Counted from the stretch's first letter, positions 44,880-52,987 are shown. The stretch is 64,000 nucleotides of DNA from Alphaproteobacteria bacterium (GCA_012103325.1 WLWY01000003.1:124001-188000); one strand, 5' to 3'. The notes: generated by a model from the letters alone, not told the origin. Numbers and translations are program-made.

Positions 44880-45416
44880 TCAGGCAATCATATGGCTTTG
44901 CGTGGACTGCGCAGAGCCGATATCGACCACGGATGCGCCAGCGCGGCGGTCAGCGCCGATATACGGACGGTTGGCGCGGCGGCGGTCGGGGCCGAAATAG
45001 CTGTCGGACCGGACATAGACGCGCTGATCCTCGACGACGGACACGATCCGGCTGTACAGCGTTATCGGCGTGATCGGTTTGGCGAGGAATTCGGTCACGC
45101 CGGCGTCGCGGCACTCCGTGACCCGATGGATATCGGAATACGCCGTGAGCATAATCGTGGGGACATACGGATTGGGCGAGTCAGGTGCGTTGCGGACCCG
45201 CCGCAGGAAGTCGAGGCCGTTCATGGGTTCCATGAGCCAATCCACGATAACGATATCGGCGGTGTAGTAGCGCAACTCCTCATAGGCACGCGATCCGTCT
45301 ATCGCTGTCCGCACGCTATTGACGTCGAAGGCGCCCAGCACATCGCGGATCAGTTCCCGCATCGACGGGTCGTCTTCGACGAGCATGATGTTAAGGTTGC
45401 TCAGGGCATAGCCCAT
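44880..45416 (-). CDS. Single-domain (CheY-like) response regulator with basic tail
   Basis: 178 residues; GGAGGTG lies eight bases before ATG 45416. Receiver domain: MLVEDDPSMRELIRDVLGAF, phosphoacceptor Asp59 in VIVDWLMEPMNGLDFLRRV, IMLTAYSD and FLAKPITPITLYSRI. The last 45 residues (YFGPDRRRANRPYIGADRRA) are Arg-rich and carry the repeated GxDRR motif seen in many alphaproteobacterial receivers. No DNA-binding domain. The Hpt protein at 39217 is a candidate partner (inference). Confidence 0.88.
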   Translation of the reverse strand: MGYALSNLNIMLVEDDPSMRELIRDVLGAFDVNSVRTAIDGSRAYEELRYYTADIVIVDWLMEPMNGLDFLRRVRNAPDSPNPYVPTIMLTAYSDIHRVTECRDAGVTEFLAKPITPITLYSRIVSVVEDQRVYVRSDSYFGPDRRRANRPYIGADRRAGASVVDIGSAQSTQSHMIA

Positions 45417-45727
45417 CGGTGAACACCTCCCCGGTGCCGCTACTGTGCTGCTCCAGTTTACAGATTCTTTACCAAACGATGGCGACTGCTAACACGAGTT
45501 TTGAGGACCTGCAAGGGGCTTCGCCGGTGCCGTGTGGACGGCAGTAACCTATTCAATTCATAAGGTATTTTGTTAACCATACGGCGCGTAAATAGCGCCG
45601 GTCGACGGGTTCGGAGAGAGCCGAGAGGGAGAGGGCTAGCATTGGTCTGACCCGCTTTCGGGGTGCTCGGCACGACCGATAATAGCCAAGAGCGGACGGG
45701 GTTAAAGATTGCCGTTATGATGCTCCG
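45417..45727. other. Non-coding spacer between response regulator and GNAT gene
   Basis: 311 bases with no convincing gene. It holds the regulator ribosome site, a GGCGC/GCGCC inverted pair near 45584 to 45600 with a 7-base loop, and an AT-rich patch (ATTCATAAGGTATTTTG) near 45556 that may serve a promoter. It marks the left edge of an accessory region. Confidence 0.5.
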
Positions 45728-46135
45728 ATGATTTCGATTCGCCCCGCTGACTTGACCGATATCGACTTCCTCAAGGGTTTGGAGTTGGCTCCGAATGAGG
45801 CCAAGCTCAAAGAGATTCTACAAGGCGGTAACATTCAGATCGCCGTGGCTGATCACACATCGGTTGGATTTCTATCGTTTTCCATCTTGTGGGGAACGCT
45901 CCCTTTCCTCGAGTTTATTGAGATTCCGGTGTCCCTGCGCGGTCGGAAGTTCGGCGCACGTTCGGTGCGGGCCTGGGAGCAGGAAATGAAAAGCAGGGGC
46001 TTCGACCTCGTTCTGACTTCAACCAATGCAGACGGCGACGCACAACACTTCTGGCGCAAGATGGGGTATGTTGATTGCGGGGCACTGACTGTGCGAGGCA
46101 AAGCTGCCGAGATCTTTTTTCAGCGACTACTTTAA
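45728..46135 (+). CDS. GNAT-family N-acetyltransferase
   Basis: 135 residues. ISIRPADLTDIDFLKGLELA opens the fold, TSVGFLSFSILWGTLPFLEF forms the central strands, and IEIPVSLRGRKFGARSVRAWE is the acetyl-CoA loop (R-G-R-K-F-G in place of the more usual R-G-x-G-x-G/A). The end LTSTNADGDAQHFWRKMGYVD is the typical final strand and helix. Acceptor unknown. It is the last gene before the mobilization module. Confidence 0.85.
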   Translation: MISIRPADLTDIDFLKGLELAPNEAKLKEILQGGNIQIAVADHTSVGFLSFSILWGTLPFLEFIEIPVSLRGRKFGARSVRAWEQEMKSRGFDLVLTSTNADGDAQHFWRKMGYVDCGALTVRGKAAEIFFQRLL

Positions 46136-46230
46136 TTCTGCGCTATGGCTGCAAGGGGTCAATAATTATCAAAATGCGGCATCGCTCTGCATGTCTGAAG
46201 CTGAGATAATTAGCTAAGTCATTTGAAATA

Positions 46231-46270
46231 ATGGTGCCCCCGGAGAGAGCAAACTTGAACTCTCAAGAGG
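46231..46270 (-). other. tRNA 3'-end-like sequence, possible old attachment site
   Basis: On the minus strand this reads GAGAGTTCAAGTTTGCTCTC then TCCGGGGGCACCA, which looks like a tRNA T arm, acceptor strand and CCA, but the T loop is three bases too long and no tRNA body follows. Integrating islands commonly leave such tRNA tails at one border. It sits at the left edge of the mobilization genes. Overlaps the small gene 46255-46404. Confidence 0.35.
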
Positions 46271-46404
46271 GGCAACTCTGTGATGTGTTTGAAACATTAG
46301 CAGACTGGGAAGAGCAGCTTAAGCATTTAGATATCGATTTTGATGCTCTTGAGGATAACTCTGGCAAGGTGCTGCGCTCTGACATGGAAGGGCCGAAGCC
46401 ATGA
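46255..46404 (+). CDS. Small acidic protein upstream of mobilization genes
   Basis: A 49-residue frame starting at TTG 46255 (GGAGAG eight bases before) or ATG 46231, with sequence CDVFETLADWEEQLKHLDID, acidic and probably helical, ending GPKP. Its stop overlaps the next start (CCATGAG), the same coupling seen between the following two genes, which supports that it is translated. I do not recognise a family; it may be a regulator or accessory factor for mobilization. Confidence 0.45.
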   Translation: MNSQEGQLCDVFETLADWEEQLKHLDIDFDALEDNSGKVLRSDMEGPKP

Positions 46405-46844
46405 GCCTTTCCAACGCCAAACGGGTAGGTCCCGATTTCCAGCAAGCGGCGAAACCCGTCGAAGCCAAACCCAAACGCGAAGCCCGCAAGCCTTTCTGTA
46501 TCCGTCTCAGCGATGAGGAACGGTCGCTTTTGGAGCGCATGGCGGGCAATAAGCCTGTCGGAGCCTATAGCCGTGAAAAGCTCTTGGGCGACGCACAGGA
46601 ACCCCGCAAGGCGGCTAAACCTGCGCCGAAGATGGATTATGTGCTGTTGGGACAAATCCTGGCCGTGCTGGGAAAATCGGAACTGGCCGCTAACATCTGC
46701 TTGTTGGCAACGGCGGCACAAAACGGATCGCTGGTGGTTGACGATGAAATCGCGGCCGAACTGCAATCGGCTTGCAAGGACATTCATCACATGTGCTTTG
46801 CTCTGATAACAGCGCTGGGCGTGAAGCCGGATGATGGCTCATGA
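46401..46844 (+). CDS. MobC-like mobilization accessory protein
   Basis: 147 residues. A basic N-terminus (VEAKPKREARKPFCIRLSDE) leads into a ribbon-helix-helix-like segment (RLSDEERSLLERMAGNKPVG, AYSREKLLG), as in MobC-type relaxosome proteins that bind the transfer origin. The C-terminal half is helical (LLGQILAVLGKSELAANICL). It overlaps the relaxase gene by ATGA. Role inferred from fold pattern and position. Confidence 0.65.
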   Translation: MSLSNAKRVGPDFQQAAKPVEAKPKREARKPFCIRLSDEERSLLERMAGNKPVGAYSREKLLGDAQEPRKAAKPAPKMDYVLLGQILAVLGKSELAANICLLATAAQNGSLVVDDEIAAELQSACKDIHHMCFALITALGVKPDDGS

Positions 46845-48154
46845 TCCTGGTCGGCAACCAGCGCGGTGGGGCCAAGGATTTGGCGCGGCATCTGCTCAAG
46901 GAAGAAAATGAGCATGTCGAAGTGCATGAACTGAGAGGCTTCGCGTCGGACAATCTGCAAGGCGCATTGAACGAAGCCTATGCAGTGAGCCGGGGGACGC
47001 GCTGTAAGCAGTTTCTTTTCTCGCTAAGTCTTAACTCTCCGCCGCATGAAGAGGTGCGCACAGAGGACTTTGAGAGCGCGATTGCGCAGGCCGAAAGCAA
47101 GCTCGGCTTGACCGGTCAACCTCGCGCGATTGTCTTTCATGAAAAAGAAGGCCGTCGCCATGCGCACGCGGTGTGGAGCCGGATCAAGGCGGAAGAAATG
47201 AAGGCCGTGCAGCTTTCACACAGCAAGCTCAAACTCATGGATGTATCGCGGGAATTGTTCCTGGAACATGAATGGAAAATGCCGCGCGGCCTAACGGACC
47301 GGTCCCAGCGTGATCCGAAAAACTTTACCCACGAGCAATGGCAACAAGCCAAGCGGATCGGCAAAGACCCGCGGGCGCTTAAGACAGCGCTGGAAGATGC
47401 CTGGGTGCTCTCTGATTCCAAAACTGCCTTCAAAAACGCGTTAGAAGAACGGGGCTATAAGCTGGCACGGGGTGATCGGCGCGGCTTTGTCGCTGTAGAT
47501 TACCGTGGGGAAGTCTATGCCATTCGCAAATGGGCGGGTGTCAGGACCAAAAATATCCGCGAACGCTTGGGCGATGAAAGCACCTTACAGAGTGTAGATC
47601 AGGCCAAAGCCCAGTTCGCCCGAGAGATGCTGAACACGCTGGGCCGGTTCCAAACTGAACTGGACGAGAAACAACAGAAGAAAAATGCGGAATTTGAACG
47701 CAGCCGCTTAGAGATGATTGCTCGCCAACGGCTCGAACGCGAAACACTGCGGCAGAACACGGAACAACGCCGACTGTTGGAAAACCAAGAGCGCCAAGCG
47801 CGTTTCCGCTCCGGGCTTAAGGGGCTGTGGGACCGCTTAAACGGCGAGCGCAAACGCATTGCAGAGCAAAACCAGCGTGAAGCACAAGCGTCTCTGCGCA
47901 GGAATCGCACGGAAAGAGACCGGCTGATATTCCGGCAGTTGGAGGAACGCCGGAGCCTTTCTAAATCTCAGGTCCGCGAGCATGAAACACTTGCCCAGCA
48001 AAAACAGGAAATCCACAGTAATGCGCAAGTCTACAAAGACATGCAAACGCCGCCCCGCGAGGAACGGCGACAGAGATTCAAGGAACAGCGCCGCACCAAA
48101 GATACGCCAAGACCCCGTCGCGCGCGCGGCCTCACACGAGAACCTGGCGGCTAA
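46841..48154 (+). CDS. Relaxase/mobilization nuclease (MobA/VirD2-like)
   Basis: 437 residues. N-terminal relaxase domain (1-160): MILVGNQRGGAKDLARHLLK, a possible catalytic Tyr in NEAYAVSRGT, KQFLFSLSLNSPP and the metal site RRHAHAVWSRI. It nicks DNA at a transfer origin and stays bound to the end. Residues about 245-410 are a long charged coiled coil (repeated ERxxLExxxRQ patterns), and the tail is Arg/Pro-rich. No coupling protein or type IV secretion genes are near, so the module would need a helper. It marks the 46-53 kb region as a mobilizable or integrated element. Confidence 0.8.
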   Translation: MILVGNQRGGAKDLARHLLKEENEHVEVHELRGFASDNLQGALNEAYAVSRGTRCKQFLFSLSLNSPPHEEVRTEDFESAIAQAESKLGLTGQPRAIVFHEKEGRRHAHAVWSRIKAEEMKAVQLSHSKLKLMDVSRELFLEHEWKMPRGLTDRSQRDPKNFTHEQWQQAKRIGKDPRALKTALEDAWVLSDSKTAFKNALEERGYKLARGDRRGFVAVDYRGEVYAIRKWAGVRTKNIRERLGDESTLQSVDQAKAQFAREMLNTLGRFQTELDEKQQKKNAEFERSRLEMIARQRLERETLRQNTEQRRLLENQERQARFRSGLKGLWDRLNGERKRIAEQNQREAQASLRRNRTERDRLIFRQLEERRSLSKSQVREHETLAQQKQEIHSNAQVYKDMQTPPREERRQRFKEQRRTKDTPRPRRARGLTREPGG

Positions 48155-48177
48155 CGCTCATACCCTAAATGAGTAAC

Positions 48178-48200
48178 GGGGTTGCACTCGCTGCAACCCC
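48178..48200 (+). terminator. Hairpin after the relaxase gene
   Basis: GGGGTTGCA and TGCAACCCC form a perfect 9-bp stem with a CTCGC loop, 23 bases after the relaxase stop. Without a T run it may be a terminator or part of a transfer origin. Confidence 0.5.
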
Positions 48201-48231
48201 TGCCAGCACCTAAAAAACGGGGTGTGCAAGT

Positions 48232-48261
48232 GACAAGAAAAATCGACGAAATTTTCTTGTC
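48232..48261. terminator. AT-rich hairpin, probable bidirectional terminator or oriT element
   Basis: GACAAGAAAA and TTTTCTTGTC pair perfectly over 10 bases with a 10-base loop and a short T run after it. The rest of the interval to 48545 has a weak 69-residue frame at 48271-48480 that I do not trust, and no other feature. Confidence 0.5.
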
Positions 48262-48545
48262 TTTCCTAGCTTGCGACGGCAAAGCATGAAAATCTTCGTC
48301 CTATTTTTCTTGCCGCGTGCTGAGGGGCTGGCCCCTAAGCCAAATATCAAGCTGGCCTTCCAGGAGCTGCAAAGGCATGGCGGAAAGTGGCGAACAAATT
48401 ACGATCGTTTCTGGGTGGCTAGAGCGCGTTGTTTGAAGCGAATTACGGCAAACACACCCGTTGACAGGTTAAGCAAATAGCGCAAGAAATTTTTCGAGTT
48501 TATCAGACGCGGCTATATAAGTCGCAATTGCTGCCGCTGTTGTAG

Positions 48546-49313
48546 CTAATGCGGTGACAGCTCCAAGCCAAAATGACGCCTTTGAGTATGAGTTTTACTA
48601 CGTTTTTTTCTCAATTCTTCTTCTGCTGCATGGCAATTTTTTAGGATGTCGTCCAAATTAGTGGACATAGCAGCGTATTGACCAACATCTATGTCTGGCA
48701 AATCTTCCGCACCTATTTCGTCTGCATCATTGATTGTTCTCGTGTCTTTTATTATAGATGGTAAAGTTTCTTTTACATTTACTTTCGAAAACCTATTAAC
48801 AAAATACCGGAATTCTCCAACTTTCTTTTTTACTTTAAAATATACTGCGTATTTTGCTGCTTTGTTTGCGTGTACAATTGCTTCATCAAGCTGTTCTTCC
48901 ACAAAAAGCGGATCATCAAAATTTGCAGCTCGAATTAGATGAAATCCAGCATGGCGAAGTTCCGTGTTAGACTTCACTACTCCATGGTACCCGTATAATT
49001 TTTCTATTTCATTGCATAGCTTCTCTGCCTCAATGAATGCTGCCAATGGGCGTCGAAAATCCACTTTTGCCACCATTGAAAGTACGCAGTGGAAATCTTC
49101 ACAGTTACTGGAAAAAATACAGGCTAACTTAGCTGCAAGCTCGTCAACTTCGTCTCCAGGATTATCTCTAGATTCAATAAACTTATCTTTGAGTTTCAGG
49201 CATGAAGAATTGAACCTAGAAGCTGGTTGATCAACAACTTCGGCTAAGGCGGATTTAAAATTATCCGACCGCAGTTCGGCAGTCCTTAAGACGTCTTGGA
49301 GAGGCTCGGCCAT
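48546..49313 (-). CDS. Unknown protein, second gene of an AT-rich operon
   Basis: 255 residues from ATG 49313, which overlaps the stop of the preceding gene (TAATG). All-helical in appearance: LAAFIEAEKLCNEIEKLYGY, ELRHAGFHLIRAANFDDPLF, DEAIVHANKAAKYAVYFKVK and a basic C-terminus (RKKRSKTHTQRRHF). The HANKAAKYAVYF-type helices could be HEPN-like, but I see no clear Rx4-6H motif. No signal peptide or membrane helix. Base composition is well below that of the chromosome, so it is probably part of the acquired island. Confidence 0.5.
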   Translation of the reverse strand: MAEPLQDVLRTAELRSDNFKSALAEVVDQPASRFNSSCLKLKDKFIESRDNPGDEVDELAAKLACIFSSNCEDFHCVLSMVAKVDFRRPLAAFIEAEKLCNEIEKLYGYHGVVKSNTELRHAGFHLIRAANFDDPLFVEEQLDEAIVHANKAAKYAVYFKVKKKVGEFRYFVNRFSKVNVKETLPSIIKDTRTINDADEIGAEDLPDIDVGQYAAMSTNLDDILKNCHAAEEELRKKRSKTHTQRRHFGLELSPH

Positions 49314-49600
49314 TAGTGAGCGGGGCTTGGTGCTTCTGTATCGTCCGTTTGCTTCTTGTGAGAACAAGTTTTAGTTAATTTGCTTAACCGTCGAGCCGCT
49401 GCTCTGAGCACCTCTGGATCGTAGTCCTGTTCCGCGTCGCTTTTTTCTTGTTCATCGCTGGTTAGCAACATGACAAGCGCTAGTGTTTCGTCAAGTGAAG
49501 CGACATCTTCCCTTGTCCGCTCTTCTTGTGTCAGCGGTTCCGGCGAGGAGTAAAATAGGGCGCTTAATAACGACATTGCTCGTTTGAACTCATTTTTCAT
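49313..49600 (-). CDS. Unknown acidic helical protein, first gene of an AT-rich operon
   Basis: 95 residues: MKNEFKRAMSLLSALFYSS, then PEPLTQEERTREDVASLDET, LALVMLLTSDEQEKSDAEQD and RAAARRLSKLTKTCSHKK. Acidic in the middle, basic near the end. No family recognised. Translational coupling with the downstream gene suggests a two-protein complex, for instance antitoxin/toxin or regulator/effector, but nothing in the sequence proves this. Confidence 0.45.
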   Translation of the reverse strand: MKNEFKRAMSLLSALFYSSPEPLTQEERTREDVASLDETLALVMLLTSDEQEKSDAEQDYDPEVLRAAARRLSKLTKTCSHKKQTDDTEAPSPAH

Positions 49601-50154
49601 TATCGTTGCAACTCACAAGAGATTATTTCGCAGATTCGCAAGCTCTAATGCAAGGCACAAAATGAAACTTATCCACAGGATCGTCATCACCCAAATGGGC
49701 TGCGCGCAACCAATTGAAAACAAATATAAATTTTTGTGATATAAATGTCATACAGGCTACGAATGATGAATTCGGTTGACGCTGATGGTTGATTTCATGG
49801 TCCATCTGGCATGTAGGGTGTGACCATCGATATGTAAGATGTGGGCAGTCGAAGTTTTTGAGCATTTCGTGGCGATCTGGTGTCTTTTTCGAGGCGCGAC
49901 GCTTTTGACCACGCAAGCTCCGTGCCAATCTGGGCCCTTTGGTGCCATTTAGAGTCAGCAAAGGTAATCTGAACAAGCTACATTTCTGTTAAGTTTTTAA
50001 TGATGCGTTGTGACAGGTGTTCGTTCTTGTGAAACGCTATCGTCATCGCTCGTAGCGTTTAGATACTAGAGAGCGTCAATAATCGCACGTAAGAGAGCCC
50101 AACCCCGAGAGAGGTGCATTTTGGTTCGCGAAAGGGATCGGGCTCCGAATGCGC
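49601..50154. other. Non-coding interval in the accessory island
   Basis: 554 bases with no supported gene. A frame at 49623-49976 on the minus strand lacks a ribosome site and family resemblance. The sequence has mixed composition and may hold decayed genes; TCGTAGCGTT near 50049 and similar words give no clear structure. Confidence 0.4.
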
Positions 50155-50664
50155 CTAAAATGTTCCAGAAGGATACTTTTCAGGTGTAAGGCCGATATAG
50201 TCATGGTCAGCAATTCGACCTTCAATTATGGCATTCTCAGCGGTACATAGGTGGAGTGGGAAATGGCGTTCGACAGCCTTTCCACGCTCCTCGAATGTTC
50301 TGTAGTCCGTACGATCTATATCGTCGATGACATCCCTGGGAATTAAAACTGTATACGGCGTTCCTTTGTAGCGCACGCTTAGAAGCACTCCTGCGTCGTG
50401 TGCCTTAAGATTCCGACTGTATTCGAGTTCAATCTTACGAAAACGAACACCAACACCCCGATCTTCTTCTTCTGATATAAACTCGATCCCTGCAGCATGC
50501 AGCGCGCTGTGAATAGCGTTCATGTTGTTTCGAATAGGGGTTCGAACGTTTCCTTCAAAATCTGTGATAGTCGCCCTAGCAACCTGAGCGTTCGTCGATA
50601 ATTGATCTTGAGACCAATTGAGAAGTGCACGTGCAGCGCGACATTGAGAGGATGTGATTTGCAT
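50155..50664 (-). CDS. XRE-type helix-turn-helix regulator
   Basis: 169 residues from ATG 50664; an in-frame ATG at 50697 lies inside the palindrome and is less likely. N-terminal HTH: ITSSQCRAARALLNWSQDQL, STNAQVARATITDFEGNVRT, a phage-like XRE type common in alphaproteobacteria. The C-terminal part (LLSVRYKGTPYTVLIPRDVI, DRTDYRTFEERGKAVERHF) resembles DUF1488-like domains. It lies downstream of DUF5131 on the same strand. The 45-bp palindrome directly upstream is probably its operator, pointing to autoregulation. Confidence 0.75.
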   Translation of the reverse strand: MQITSSQCRAARALLNWSQDQLSTNAQVARATITDFEGNVRTPIRNNMNAIHSALHAAGIEFISEEEDRGVGVRFRKIELEYSRNLKAHDAGVLLSVRYKGTPYTVLIPRDVIDDIDRTDYRTFEERGKAVERHFPLHLCTAENAIIEGRIADHDYIGLTPEKYPSGTF

Positions 50665-50675
50665 GACCAAGCGTC

Positions 50676-50720
50676 CATAACGGTTAACATCAGTCATTTT
50701 GACTGATGTTAACCGTTATG
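50676..50720. promoter_or_regulatory. Perfect 21-bp inverted repeat upstream of the XRE regulator
   Basis: Two exact 21-base arms (core GGTTAACATCAGTCA) separated by TTT. It lies 12 bases before the regulator start and 28 bases after the DUF5131 stop. It could be an operator for the regulator, a terminator-like hairpin for the upstream pair, or both. Confidence 0.75.
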
Positions 50721-50747
50721 TCAATGATTGCGCCAACTGTTTACAAA

Positions 50748-51509
50748 TCACGCGTGGACGTGAACTTGCGGCATGTCGTCCCAAGTTCGACCCTTGAAGG
50801 TACGACCAGTGCGTTTTTTGTTCACACCACCCCACTGCTTGAAAAAGAAACGAACATCATGAGTTCTGCATTGATCGAAAATCTGATCGACCCATTCAAT
50901 ATCAAGCGGCCTTGAGTTTGGCCCAGATTCTCCGCCGACAATCGCCCAATGAATTTTAGATAAATTGACATCGCCGACTGGCCCGATCAGCGGTTCGAAA
51001 GAGATAAACCGAACTGCGGCAGTGCAACGCTTCAAATCCGCGATGCGATGAACAACGCGTTCGTCTTCTACTGATGTACCGAGCCAGACATTTTTTAAGG
51101 CCCGCTTTTTCCTTTGTTGTAGGAATTCGGCCATGCGTTCGGGTTGTTTCGTCAAAATCTGGAAGGTGTGCAGGCTGGCCTCCTCCATCGTCCGCCAAAC
51201 ACGCTCGACATATTCGAACGGAACGCTGTCTTGGAACAAATCCGACATGGAATTGACAAAGACAAGACGCGGTTTTTTCCATGTCAGGGGAATGCTCAGG
51301 GTGTGTTCCAGCAAATGCGTTTTCCCCGTCCAAACATGACGGTTGCCGCTCTTGCGCGTCGTGCCTTCGTAGGAGGGATGCTCCATTGCTTGAAGGCGCG
51401 CAGCCATGCGCATGGCATAACAATTAGTGCAACCGGCAGAGAGCACCCGGCACCCTGATACAGGATTCCAGGTCGCATCGGTCCATTCTATGTCAGACAA
51501 TCCGGCCAT
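50748..51509 (-). CDS. DUF5131 / phage Gp37-Gp68 family three-Cys protein
   Basis: 253 residues. The N-terminus has IEWTDATWNPVSGC, with Cys20, Cys27 and Cys30 (SGCRVLSAGCTNCYAMRMA), then VFVNSMSDLFQD, FQILTKQPERMAEFL and FISFEPLIGPV, WAIVGGESGPNSRPLDIEWV, the full pattern of PF07505. The Cys cluster resembles an iron-sulfur site of radical-SAM type, though biochemical function is unproven. It overlaps the tcmP gene by 17 bases, its known partner. The operon carries a LexA box. Confidence 0.9.
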   Translation of the reverse strand: MAGLSDIEWTDATWNPVSGCRVLSAGCTNCYAMRMAARLQAMEHPSYEGTTRKSGNRHVWTGKTHLLEHTLSIPLTWKKPRLVFVNSMSDLFQDSVPFEYVERVWRTMEEASLHTFQILTKQPERMAEFLQQRKKRALKNVWLGTSVEDERVVHRIADLKRCTAAVRFISFEPLIGPVGDVNLSKIHWAIVGGESGPNSRPLDIEWVDQIFDQCRTHDVRFFFKQWGGVNKKRTGRTFKGRTWDDMPQVHVHA

Positions 51510-52386
51510 GTTTTCGATCCGTTGCTTTCACTGCTGCCTTGGATAGCCGATTTGCAAGAGCCTTGGCTTTCGGCGATGCATTTCCCCAGGCAAATAATAG
51601 GTAATACGATGGGTAGGCGTGTTTCCCCAGCGGAATCATTTCATCCATCACGCCGCCTTCAAATACGCGCTTCAAGCGCTCAATCATAAAAAGCGCCGCA
51701 CTTTCAGGTGTAACGACTTTTTCTTTGGTCACAGGTTCCCCGAACAATTCCGTTTGCTTTGAAGGTTCAAAAAATGCGGTTTTCCAAGCATCTGTTCCAT
51801 ATATTCTGGTTATGGATGCTTCATGCGTTTGGTCAACGGTACCATCGTTCGAAATTTGTCGAAACACGCCCAATCCTGCGGGGAATAGGTACCAAAGATC
51901 GAGCGCCTTCGTTGCGGCCACAGCTTCGATAGTCTCCCAACGAACCTGGCTACCAAATGGGTCGAGCAAAATCACGCCTCTCTGAGATCGCCACTGCTCC
52001 GCACGGCAAATTTTTTGAATGTGTTCGTTTGCATCACCAATCGAGTAATTGACACGTTCGGCATTCGGACTGTCTTTAAATTTAGCCTTAAGCGCGTCGA
52101 TACATTTTCTGCGTTTGTCGATGAAAATGTAACGTGCGAATGGTGGATCGACATTAAGCGCCCGATCCGCTGACCCGGCAATAACGGTTCGAACGTCTTC
52201 ATCAAAGAGATTATCGGTATGCTCAGCCAGTGGAACCTCTCCACTACCCGCAAAACCATCGATATAGAGCGTTTCGAAATTAGTATTGCCCAAAGCCTTT
52301 TGGTACATGGAGAGATATTCCCCAATGACATCAAGCTTCCTGCCTGTCGTATCCGCGCTGCCAAATCGTTTTTGTATCATCTTCAC
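51493..52386 (-). CDS. tcmP: Three-Cys-motif partner protein TcmP
   Basis: 297 residues from GTG 52386 (ATG 52380 is possible). Pattern of TIGR04474: KLDVIGEYLSMYQKALGN, TLYIDGFAGSGEVPL (a methyltransferase-like motif I), YIFIDKRRKCIDAL, GVILLDPFGSQVRWETIEAV and LWYLFPAGLGVFRQ. It is named for sitting next to DUF5131, as here with a 17-base overlap. Function unknown; the fold suggests a SAM-dependent methyltransferase. A LexA box seven bases upstream indicates induction by DNA damage. Confidence 0.9.
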   Translation of the reverse strand: MKMIQKRFGSADTTGRKLDVIGEYLSMYQKALGNTNFETLYIDGFAGSGEVPLAEHTDNLFDEDVRTVIAGSADRALNVDPPFARYIFIDKRRKCIDALKAKFKDSPNAERVNYSIGDANEHIQKICRAEQWRSQRGVILLDPFGSQVRWETIEAVAATKALDLWYLFPAGLGVFRQISNDGTVDQTHEASITRIYGTDAWKTAFFEPSKQTELFGEPVTKEKVVTPESAALFMIERLKRVFEGGVMDEMIPLGKHAYPSYYLLFAWGNASPKAKALANRLSKAAVKATDRKHGRIV

Positions 52387-52392
52387 TCATGA

Positions 52393-52407
52393 GAACAAAT
52401 ATAGAAC
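52393..52407 (-). promoter_or_regulatory. LexA (SOS) box of the alphaproteobacterial type
   Basis: On the minus strand GTTCTATATTTGTTC fits GTTC-N7-GTTC exactly, the known LexA operator of alphaproteobacteria. It lies seven bases upstream of the tcmP start, where a bound repressor would block transcription or initiation. Confidence 0.7.
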
Positions 52408-52912
52408 ATTATGCCAAGCCTCGCAAGGCAATGCAAGCAAATTGTGCTTGCGCCTGAGAAGCCTAACATAGGTTGTGGAGATTTGGCGCGTGAACGTAGC
52501 AAATGAATTCAGCAAGATACGAATTGTGACGGCATCTAAAGGTCGATCTTAGCCGCAATCCAACACCCGCCATGTAGGCGCGCATCCAAACTGCGCAAGG
52601 TTGATCTCGATGAAATCGTCATGGGATTTTTAGAGGCAGCAGGAACGCTCCCTCGAATGGGGATGAATCGTCCAGCCGGTTGCGCGTGGTACGGGTGTGG
52701 GTGTAGAGGCAAATCTCCATGCCCTGCGAGGGATTGAACGGCGATACGTTCTTATGGGTCAATTAGGTTCGATGCCTAATTGACCCATGTGCAGGGGGGA
52801 TGCAACGGGGGGCGGCACGCCCCCCTTGTCAAGCGGCGGCGTATTACGCCGCACAGCTTGCGCACAGCGCTAACATGCCTACTGCTGCATTGAACGTCAT
52901 GCGTGGTTTAAA
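52408..52912. other. Gene-free interval before IS66 copy 2
   Basis: About 500 bases without a supported gene. It contains a perfect 14-bp hairpin at 52754-52788 (described separately) and a GCGGCGTAT/TACGCCGC palindrome near 52834-52850. It may be the decayed right end of the accessory island. Confidence 0.45.
52754..52788. repeat. Perfect 14-bp inverted repeat
   Basis: ATGGGTCAATTAGG and CCTAATTGACCCAT are exact reverse complements with a 7-base loop TTCGATG. No T run follows. Possibly a recombination or transfer-origin structure. Confidence 0.6.
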
Positions 52913-52957
52913 GTAAGCGTCCGGCCTGACCGCTCTGCCGTGCAGAAGAAGTGAGGT

Positions 52958-52987
52958 TTAGTGTCCACTTGTTTAGGTGGACACTAA
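52958..52987 (+). promoter_or_regulatory. Hairpin that includes the tnpA start codon
   Basis: TTAGTGTCCAC and GTGGACACTAA form a perfect 11-bp stem with an 8-base loop. The tnpA GTG is the first three bases of the second arm, so folding would hide it. The same hairpin exists in copy 1 (9186-9215) and copy 3 (63875-63904). Confidence 0.6.

Noticed and set aside
48271..48480. Plus-strand 69-codon frame after the relaxase
   Set aside because: Weak start, no family, and lies after terminator-like hairpins.
49623..49976. Minus-strand 117-codon frame in the accessory island
   Set aside because: No ribosome site, odd composition and no domain resemblance; treated as non-coding.
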